DNA of 64,000 bases, taken from assembly GCF_015752315.1 (NCBI RefSeq), contig NZ_JADOVJ010000001.1, positions 248,001 through 312,000 on the forward strand. Reading direction: 5' to 3'. Under the pieces are notes generated by a model. That model had not been told where the DNA came from and ran no database searches. It saw only the letters and a list, made by a program, of their open reading frames with translations. Positions within the stretch are counted from its first letter, which is position 1. Each line of letters begins with the position of its first letter. Positions 59,037 to 64,000 of this stretch are shown here, piece after piece. The DNA is from Nocardioides luteus (lineage in GTDB: Bacteria; Actinomycetota; Actinomycetes; Propionibacteriales; Nocardioidaceae). The position numbers and the translations under genes were made by a program.

Positions 59037-59914
59037 GCGTGCGCTGACTCCAGCCCCAGGCTCGCGGCGAGCGTCGCGACCTGGGCTGGGGCGGCGTACG
59101 CCTCGATCTCGGTGATCTGTCCGTCGACCACGGTGAAGGCCATGACGCTGTACAGCTTGCCGTGGAAGGTGATGATGACGCCGGCGGAGCCGTTGACGAG
59201 GGCGTTGTGGGTGACGCGGTCCGCGTGGGCGTACATGACGGCGTTGCCGGCGACCTTCGCGGCGCCGCGGTAGGTGGTGATCCCGGTGCCGAGGTCGGCG
59301 CGCAGGACGACCTCGGGGTGGAGGGCGCCGATGAGCCGGTTCAGGTCGCCGTCCTGGGCGGCGGCGAAGAAGGCGTCGACGACCTCGCGCTGCGCGGCGA
59401 CATCCGGCTGCGGCGTACGTCCTCGGACCCGGCGCCGGGCGCGGCTGGCGAGCTGACGGGTCGAGTCCGAGGAGCGGTCGAGCATCGTCGCGATCTCGTC
59501 GAACGGCACCGCGAAGAGATCGTGGAGCACGAAGGCCAGCCGCTCGTCCGGGGAGAGCTGGTCGAGCACGACCAGGAGGGCGATGCTGACCGAGTCGGCG
59601 AGCATCGCGCGCTCGGCCGGGTCCTGGGTGGTGGCGTCGTCGAGCACGACCGTGGGCTCCGGCAGTCGATCTTCGAGAGGCAACTCGCCGCGGGTCTTGC
59701 GCGAGCGGAGCATGTTGAGCGAGACGCGGGCCACCACCGTTGTCAGCCAGCCGCCGATGTTGTCGATCTCGTCGGCGTCGGTCCGGCTCAGTCGGAGCCA
59801 GGCGTCCTGGACGGCGTCCTCGGCCTCGGAGGCGGAACCGAGCATCCGGTAGGCCACCCCGTACAACTGCTGCCGCTCCTGCTCGAAACGCTCGGCCAGC
59901 CACTCCTGCTGCAT
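59033..59914 (-). CDS. sigJ: ECF41-type sigma factor (SigJ-like)
   Basis: 293 residues from ATG 59914 (GGAGG upstream; the longer frame to 59971 runs across its own promoter). Sigma-2 region (YGVAYRMLGSASEAEDAVQD, WLTTVVARVSLNMLRSRK), sigma-4 region (LSPDERLAFVLHDLFAVPFDEIATMLDRS) and a C-terminal SnoaL-like domain of about 100 residues (VVDAFFAAAQDGDLNRLIGAL to the end) that modulates ECF41 activity in place of an anti-sigma factor. It is divergent from a carboxymuconolactone decarboxylase gene, the classic ECF41 partner. Convergent overlap of 4 bp with whiB7. Confidence 0.88.
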   Translation of the reverse strand: MQQEWLAERFEQERQQLYGVAYRMLGSASEAEDAVQDAWLRLSRTDADEIDNIGGWLTTVVARVSLNMLRSRKTRGELPLEDRLPEPTVVLDDATTQDPAERAMLADSVSIALLVVLDQLSPDERLAFVLHDLFAVPFDEIATMLDRSSDSTRQLASRARRRVRGRTPQPDVAAQREVVDAFFAAAQDGDLNRLIGALHPEVVLRADLGTGITTYRGAAKVAGNAVMYAHADRVTHNALVNGSAGVIITFHGKLYSVMAFTVVDGQITEIEAYAAPAQVATLAASLGLESAHA

Positions 59915-59966
59915 CGTCCGTCCTCCGGGTCTGTGGGTCTCGGGGTAGGTCGTCCCCCATGGACCC

Positions 59967-59993
59967 GACACGTGAAGGAGACCAGATGTGACC
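59967..59993 (-). promoter_or_regulatory. ECF41-type promoter of the sigma factor gene
   Basis: Minus strand: GGTCACA (59993-59987), exactly 16 nt, TGTC (59970-59967). The published ECF41 consensus is TGTCACA-N16-CGTC; each box differs by one base. Start codon 59914 follows 53 bp later. Confidence 0.6.
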
Positions 59994-60026
59994 GATCCCG
60001 GCGAAGAATTTTTTCTTTCGCCGATC

Positions 60027-60053
60027 TGTCACATCGCCCCACCCGGACGGGTC
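60027..60053 (+). promoter_or_regulatory. ECF41-type promoter of the carboxymuconolactone decarboxylase gene
   Basis: TGTCACA (60027-60033), 16 nt, GGTC (60050-60053), one mismatch to the ECF41 consensus. The message would start next to ATG 60062. With the minus promoter it forms a symmetric block: GATGTGAC (59985-59992) and GTCACATC (60028-60035) flank a GGCGAA/TTCGCC stem. Confidence 0.65.
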
Positions 60054-60061
60054 GAGATGGC

Positions 60062-60526
60062 ATGAGCAACCGAATGAAGAACCCCGCAGAAGTCATCCCG
60101 CAGGCCTACAAGGGCATCGGCAACCTTCTCGCCGCTGTCGCCGACGGCGGCCTCCCCGAGACCACGACCGAACTGATCGCGATGCGCGTCAGCTCGCTCA
60201 ACGGCTGCGCGGCCTGCCTCCAGGGTCACGCCGTACGCGTCGACGAGGTCGGCCTTCCGATCGAGAAGATCGTCGGCCTCGCCGCCTACCGTGAGTCGCC
60301 CTTCTTCAGTGAGGCCGAGAAGGCGGCGCTCGCCCTCGCCGACGCCGTGACCCGTCTCGCCGACGCCGAGGACGCCGTGCCCGACGAGCTCTGGCGCGAG
60401 GTCACCAAGCACTACGACGAGAGGCAGACCGCCGCGCTGGTCCTCTGCATCGCCACCCACAACCTCTTCAACCGGGTCAACGTGACGGTGCGGGAGGACG
60501 CCGAGCACCCCTTCTGGATGCGCTGA
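60062..60526 (+). CDS. Carboxymuconolactone decarboxylase/AhpD-like protein
   Basis: 154 residues from ATG 60062. AhpD fold: PQAYKGIGNLLAAVADGGLP, LIAMRVSSLNGCAACLQGHA with the redox CxxC (CAAC) and the His that completes the AhpD motif, and ALADAVTRLADAEDAVPDEL. Probably a peroxidase-type alkylhydroperoxidase. It is the expected target of the divergent ECF41 sigma factor. Confidence 0.87.
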   Translation: MSNRMKNPAEVIPQAYKGIGNLLAAVADGGLPETTTELIAMRVSSLNGCAACLQGHAVRVDEVGLPIEKIVGLAAYRESPFFSEAEKAALALADAVTRLADAEDAVPDELWREVTKHYDERQTAALVLCIATHNLFNRVNVTVREDAEHPFWMR

Positions 60527-60546
60527 CCATCCGAGATGGCCCCAGA

Positions 60547-62196
60547 TCAGGCCAGGGCGGACGACACGACCGCCCTGGCCTCCTCCTGCACCTGGGCCAG
60601 GTGGTCGGGTCCACGGAAGGACTCGGCATAGATCTTGTAGACGTCTTCCGTCCCGCTCGGGCGGGCGGCGAACCAGGCCGACTCGGTGGTCACCTTGAGC
60701 CCGCCGATGGCCGCACCGTTGCCAGGGGCCTCGGTGAGCTTGGCGGTGATCTCCTCGCCGGCCAGTGTCGTCGCGGTGACGGCGTCGGGGGAGAGGGCCG
60801 CGAGCTTCGCCTTCTCCTCGCGCGAGGCGGGGGCATCGATCCGGGCGTACGCCGGCTCCCCATGTGCGGCGACCAGCTCGGCGTAGCGCTGGGACGGCGA
60901 CTTCCCGGTGCGCGCCAGGATCTCGGAGGCGAGCAGCGCCAGGATGATGCCGTCCTTGTCGGTGGTCCACACGGTGCCGTCGAAGCGTAGGAACGAGGCG
61001 CCCGCCGACTCCTCGCCGCCGAAGCCGAACGAGCCGTCGATCAGCCCCGGCACGAACCACTTGAACCCGACCGGCACCTCGACGAGCGGCTTGTCGAGCG
61101 CTCCGGCGACCCGGTCGATCATCGAGGACGAGACCAGCGTCTTGCCGATCCGCGCGGTGGCCGGCCAGTCCGGGCGAGCGCCGCCGAAGAGGTGGTCGAT
61201 CGCGACCGCGAGGAAGTGGTTGGGGTTCATCAGCCCGGCGTCGCGGGTGACGATCCCGTGGCGGTCGGAGTCGGCGTCGTTGCCGGTGGCGATGTCGAAC
61301 TCCGGGGTGCTCTCCAGGAACCGCACCAGCTCCGCCATCGCGCTGGGGGAGGAGCAGTCCATCCGGATCTTGCCGTCCCAGTCCAGCGGCATGAACCGCC
61401 AGGTCGGGTCGACCAGCTCGTTGACCACGTTGAGGTCGATCTTGTGCCGCTCGGCGATCTCGGCCCAGTAGGCGACCGAGGCTCCGCCCAGCGGGTCCGC
61501 CGCGATCCGTACCCCGGCGTCGCGGATGGCGGCCAGGTCGACCACGTTGGGCAGGTCGTCGACGTAGGAGCCCAGGAAGTCGTACGCCTCGGCCTTCCGC
61601 CGCGCCGCGGCGAACGGCACCCGCTTGACGCCGGCCAGGCCGGCCCGGATCAGCTCGTTGGCGCGAGCCGCGATGACCTTGGTGGCGTCGGAGTCGGCCG
61701 GGCCGCCGTGGGGCGGGTTGTACTTGAAGCCGCCGTCGCTGGGTGGGTTGTGCGAGGGCGTGACGACGATCCCGTCGGCGAGGCCGGAGCCCGACAGGCG
61801 GCCGGCGTTGGCGCGAAGGATCGCGTGCGAGACCGCCGGGGTGGGCGTGTAGCCGTCGCGGTCGTCCACCAGGACACGTACGTCGTTGGCGATCAGCACC
61901 TCCAGCGCGCTCGCCCAGGCGGGCTCGGAGAGACCGTGGGTGTCACGCCCGATGAACAGCGGCCCGTCGATCCCCTGCGAGGTCCGGTAGTCGACGATCG
62001 CCTGGGTCGTGGCCAGGATGTGCGTCTCGTTGAAGGCCGACCGGAGCGAGGACCCTCGATGCCCCGAGGTGCCGAAGACGACCTGCTGGGCCGGATCCTC
62101 GGGGTCGGGCTGCAGGTTGTAGTAGGAGGCGACCAGGTGAGGTACGTCGACCAGGTCGGCGGGCGTAGCGAGCGTTCCAGCGCGTGGGTCAGCCAT
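60547..62196 (-). CDS. pgm: Phosphoglucomutase (alpha-D-glucose-specific)
   Basis: 549 residues from ATG 62196; ATGs at 62205 and 62208 lie too close to the TAGGCA (62213-62208) -10 box. Domain I with [13 protein letters not shown] and the phosphoserine loop [12 protein letters not shown]; metal loop [13 protein letters not shown] (DxDxDR); sugar loop [12 protein letters not shown]; phosphate site [22 protein letters not shown]. Interconverts Glc-1-P and Glc-6-P for glycogen, trehalose and nucleotide sugars. Confidence 0.93.
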   Translation of the reverse strand: MADPRAGTLATPADLVDVPHLVASYYNLQPDPEDPAQQVVFGTSGHRGSSLRSAFNETHILATTQAIVDYRTSQGIDGPLFIGRDTHGLSEPAWASALEVLIANDVRVLVDDRDGYTPTPAVSHAILRANAGRLSGSGLADGIVVTPSHNPPSDGGFKYNPPHGGPADSDATKVIAARANELIRAGLAGVKRVPFAAARRKAEAYDFLGSYVDDLPNVVDLAAIRDAGVRIAADPLGGASVAYWAEIAERHKIDLNVVNELVDPTWRFMPLDWDGKIRMDCSSPSAMAELVRFLESTPEFDIATGNDADSDRHGIVTRDAGLMNPNHFLAVAIDHLFGGARPDWPATARIGKTLVSSSMIDRVAGALDKPLVEVPVGFKWFVPGLIDGSFGFGGEESAGASFLRFDGTVWTTDKDGIILALLASEILARTGKSPSQRYAELVAAHGEPAYARIDAPASREEKAKLAALSPDAVTATTLAGEEITAKLTEAPGNGAAIGGLKVTTESAWFAARPSGTEDVYKIYAESFRGPDHLAQVQEEARAVVSSALA

Positions 62197-62207
62197 GTGT
62201 CCCATCA

Positions 62208-62227
62208 TGCCTACTGCCCCGTAGTCT
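62208..62227. promoter_or_regulatory. Divergent -10 boxes of pgm and the enoyl-CoA hydratase gene
   Basis: TAGGCA on the minus strand (62213-62208) serves pgm. TAGTCT on the plus strand (62222-62227) ends 7 nt before ATG 62235. The two boxes are only 8 bp apart, so the promoters overlap face to back and RNA polymerase probably cannot occupy both at once. Confidence 0.45.
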
Positions 62228-62234
62228 TCTCCCC

Positions 62235-63026
62235 ATGCCCCTCGTCACCACCGAAATCAACGACGGCATCGCCCAGGTGCGTCTCAACCGCCCTGACAAG
62301 CTCAACGCGCTCACCCTCGACCTGCTCCAGGAGCTGGTCGACACCGCCAAGGAGCTCCGCAAGAACCACGACCTGCGCGCGGTGGTCATCGCCGGTGAGG
62401 GAGACGCGTTCACCGCCGGCCTCGACTTCGCCTCGGTGCTGCGCGACCCGAAGAAGATCGTCGGTGCGTTCGTACCCGTGCCCTTCCGCGGCACCAACCT
62501 TTTCCAGGAGTCGGTCTGGGCGTGGCGCCGGCTGCCGGTCCCGGTGATCGCGGCCGTCCACGGCCACTGCCTGGGTGGCGGCGTACAGATCGCGCTCGGC
62601 GCCGACTTCCGCATCGCCGAGCCCGACTCGCAGTGGTCCGTCCTCGAGGGCAAGTGGGGCATCATCCCCGACATGACCGGCATCCGGTCGCTGTCCGAGG
62701 TCGTCGGCATCGACACCGCGAAGAAGCTCACCATGACCGCCGAGCAGTTCTCCGGCGAGCGCGCCTACGAGCTGGGCCTGGTCACCGAGCTCTCCGCCGA
62801 CCCGGTGGCCACCGCCACCGCCTTCGCCCGCAAGCTCTCCGAGCGCTCTCCGGACCAGCTCGCCGCCGCCAAGCGCCTCTTCAACGACACCTGGTACGCC
62901 CCCGTCAAGCGCACCTTCTCCCGCGAGCGCATCGAGCAGCTCCGCCTTCTCTTCGGCGAGAACACCAAGATCGCCCGCGAGGCCGCCTTCAAGCGCGAGA
63001 AGCCGACCTACAAGCCCCGCCGCTGA
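62235..63026 (+). CDS. Enoyl-CoA hydratase/isomerase family protein
   Basis: 263 residues from ATG 62235. Crotonase fold: [40 protein letters not shown] (first oxyanion-hole segment) and [21 protein letters not shown] (second), then [16 protein letters not shown]. The first catalytic Glu of true hydratases in the GGG-QIA region is not obvious and the position after GIIPD has Met, so isomerase or another crotonase reaction is possible. Leaderless start. Confidence 0.83.
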   Translation: MPLVTTEINDGIAQVRLNRPDKLNALTLDLLQELVDTAKELRKNHDLRAVVIAGEGDAFTAGLDFASVLRDPKKIVGAFVPVPFRGTNLFQESVWAWRRLPVPVIAAVHGHCLGGGVQIALGADFRIAEPDSQWSVLEGKWGIIPDMTGIRSLSEVVGIDTAKKLTMTAEQFSGERAYELGLVTELSADPVATATAFARKLSERSPDQLAAAKRLFNDTWYAPVKRTFSRERIEQLRLLFGENTKIAREAAFKREKPTYKPRR

Positions 63027-63844
63027 CCCTCCTCAGCCGAGGCGTCACCCCCGTCGGCCGAGGCGTCGGCTAGGTCGGGCGAGGCGTCACTCGCGTCGGG
63101 CGAGGCGTCATCCGCTGCCCTCTCGGTCGACGTACGTGACGTCTCGGCCGACGTACCTGACGCCTCGGCCTGCGCGGCTGACGCCTCGGCGTGCTTGCGA
63201 CGGCGCTTGATCTCGCCCTGGGCGAGGACGAAGGCGAGGATGACGGGCCAGACGTACTTCAGGTGGTTCGCGACCCATTTCACCCACTCGGGGACCTGTA
63301 CGTTCGGCAGGTCCGGCCAGGGGATCGACGGCCACGGGATGCTGGGGAGGTCGGGGAGCGGCAGGTCGGGGAGGTCCGGCAGGTCCGGCAGGTTCGGGAG
63401 CGGGATGTCCGGCAGCGAGATCCGGGCGACGATCCACGCCACGACCATCGCCGCGACGATGCCGCCGACGACGCCGGCGGCGCCGCCGAGAGTCTCGATG
63501 AGGGCATAGCGCCTGGGATGGTCGAGCACCCGACGTTCGTACGCAGCAGCCCGCGATCCCGGCTCGGGGGTGAGGTCCACGCCGCCGATGCCGGCCATCC
63601 CGGCCAGGTCCTCGCCGGGCGCGAAGTAGGTCGCGCGGCGTGGCGTACCGAGCCCGGAGTGGATCACGAGCAGGCTCCCGTGCGTCGTGGTCTCGAGCCG
63701 TGCCCGGTCGTCCGCGGTCTTCCGGGCGAGGACCTCCTCGCCGTCGACGGTCCACACGAACCGACGGACGATCTCGCCGGTCACCTCGAGATGGTGGGTG
63801 TGCCCGGAGATCGTCCGCGACCAGATCTGGACCTTCTTGCTCAC
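63008..63844 (-). CDS. Membrane protein with Pro-rich LPDLP hinge and repeat-encoded tail
   Basis: 278 residues from GTG 63844. The N-terminal 105 residues are a soluble beta-rich domain (WSRTISGHTHHLEVTGEIVR). First helix about 115-140 (GGAAGVVGGIVAAMVVAWIV). Then about 40 residues of Leu-Pro-Asp repeats (LPDIPLPNLPDLPDLPDLPL, WPSIPWPDLP), second helix about 190-208 (YVWPVILAFVLAQ), and a basic stretch (KRRRKH). The last 60 residues (AEASAAQAEASGTSAETSRT) are encoded by a palindromic 21-nt repeat element. Its 3' end overlaps the convergent crotonase gene by 19 bp. No family recognised. Confidence 0.7.
   Translation of the reverse strand: MSKKVQIWSRTISGHTHHLEVTGEIVRRFVWTVDGEEVLARKTADDRARLETTTHGSLLVIHSGLGTPRRATYFAPGEDLAGMAGIGGVDLTPEPGSRAAAYERRVLDHPRRYALIETLGGAAGVVGGIVAAMVVAWIVARISLPDIPLPNLPDLPDLPDLPLPDLPSIPWPSIPWPDLPNVQVPEWVKWVANHLKYVWPVILAFVLAQGEIKRRRKHAEASAAQAEASGTSAETSRTSTERAADDASPDASDASPDLADASADGGDASAEEGQRRGL
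63039..63187. repeat. Intragenic palindromic 21-nt repeat element, longest copy
   Basis: Four direct units (63039, 63060, 63081, 63102; GAGGCGTCAcyCscGTCGGsC), a 2-bp centre, then three inverted units (63125, 63146, 63167; ending TGACGTCTC or TGACGCCTC). It encodes the Ala/Ser/Asp/Glu tail of the membrane protein on the minus strand. Confidence 0.78.
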
Positions 63845-63851
63845 CCTGGTG

Positions 63852-63857
63852 AATCTA
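63852..63857 (-). promoter_or_regulatory. -10 box of a leaderless transcript
   Basis: TAGATT on the minus strand ends 7 nt before GTG 63844. Confidence 0.45.
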
Positions 63858-63929
63858 GGATCCGGGGCACCACCAGGGCATCGGCCCGAGGTAGCGACCG
63901 GGGTCAGACTTTGGTCAGGGGTAGGCCAA

Positions 63930-64000
63930 TCAGGGGTATGCGATACCGGTGGTCTGCTCGGAGAGCTCCCACAGTGCCCGCGCCGCCTCGGGATCGCGCG
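63930..64000 (-). CDS. C-terminal tip of a short-chain dehydrogenase (5' part outside window)
   Basis: The minus frame entering at the window edge reads RDPEAARALWELSEQTTGIA, then Tyr-Pro and TGA (63932-63930). A DPxxARxLWExSExxTG ending is typical of the C-terminus of retinol-dehydrogenase-like actinobacterial SDRs. Only 22 codons are visible, so the call rests on this ending alone. Confidence 0.55.
   Translation of the reverse strand, partial: RDPEAARALWELSEQTTGIAYP

Noticed and set aside
63039..63187. CRISPR-like array appearance of the 21-nt repeats
   Set aside because: Units are contiguous without spacers and half are inverted. No cas genes nearby.

Overview
The window is a stretch of high-GC actinobacterial chromosome. 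The codon use has a strongly GC-biased third position, the GTACGC/CGTACG words are frequent, and there is a WhiB-family protein, an ECF41 sigma factor, a PFNA-like kinase/fibronectin cluster, and many genes with a TAGxxT -10 box 5-7 nt before the start codon (leaderless mRNAs). The gene set resembles Nocardioidaceae (Nocardioides and relatives), but this is inferred from style and not proven. No rRNA, tRNA, CRISPR array, prophage or insertion sequence was seen.

Layout. 1-385: 5' part of a secreted proline-repeat protein on the minus strand. 950-9750: a peptide-modification style cluster (transglutaminase-DUF2126, circularly permuted ATP-grasp/alpha-E, second transglutaminase) interrupted by an unknown gene with its own promoter, then a membrane-anchored protein and a zinc metallopeptidase. 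9805-13677: CDP-alcohol transferase, small membrane proteins, an Ecm4-like thiol transferase and a DUF2855 protein. 13880-17309: E1alpha-E1beta-E2 operon of a branched-chain 2-oxoacid dehydrogenase. 17423-19006: secreted RTX-repeat protein. 19087-22417: TetR-controlled ABC exporter (regulator, ATPase, permease). 22506-24038: fused acyl-CoA carboxyltransferase, divergent from an SsuD-like monooxygenase. 25324-26105: an HNH endonuclease gene behind a structured leader with an upstream ORF and an intrinsic terminator. 26194-30527: N-acetylglucosamine operon (ROK regulator, GH3 hexosaminidase, GlcNAc kinase, NagB).

30550-45302 is the most striking block. Kinase, FHA protein and PP2C phosphatase genes run leftwards. 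Divergent from them is an operon for a 2101-residue membrane-anchored Ig/FN3 protein, a MoxR ATPase, a DUF58 protein and a transglutaminase-like membrane protein whose catalytic Cys position holds Asp. It matches the PFNA cluster architecture described in Bifidobacterium.

45304-52451: small redox genes, a FAD-Rieske oxidoreductase, DinB and VOC proteins, and a PucR regulator divergent from a ferredoxin reductase/fatty-acid desaturase pair. 52521-58573: an SDR/TetR pair with twin operators, a RipA-family membrane protein, a peptidase E and a secreted M4-type protease with a nested PA domain. 58737-64000: a WhiB7-like regulator, an ECF41 sigma factor with symmetric divergent promoters next to its carboxymuconolactone-decarboxylase partner, phosphoglucomutase, enoyl-CoA hydratase, a membrane protein and the 3' tip of an SDR gene.

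Two cross-cutting signals stand out. One is a 21-bp modular repeat, usually arranged as large imperfect palindromes. It lies in-frame in four protein linkers or tails and once as an intergenic bidirectional hairpin. The other is the attenuator-like leader of the HNH gene, which may connect to the WhiB7-like regulator encoded 33 kb downstream.
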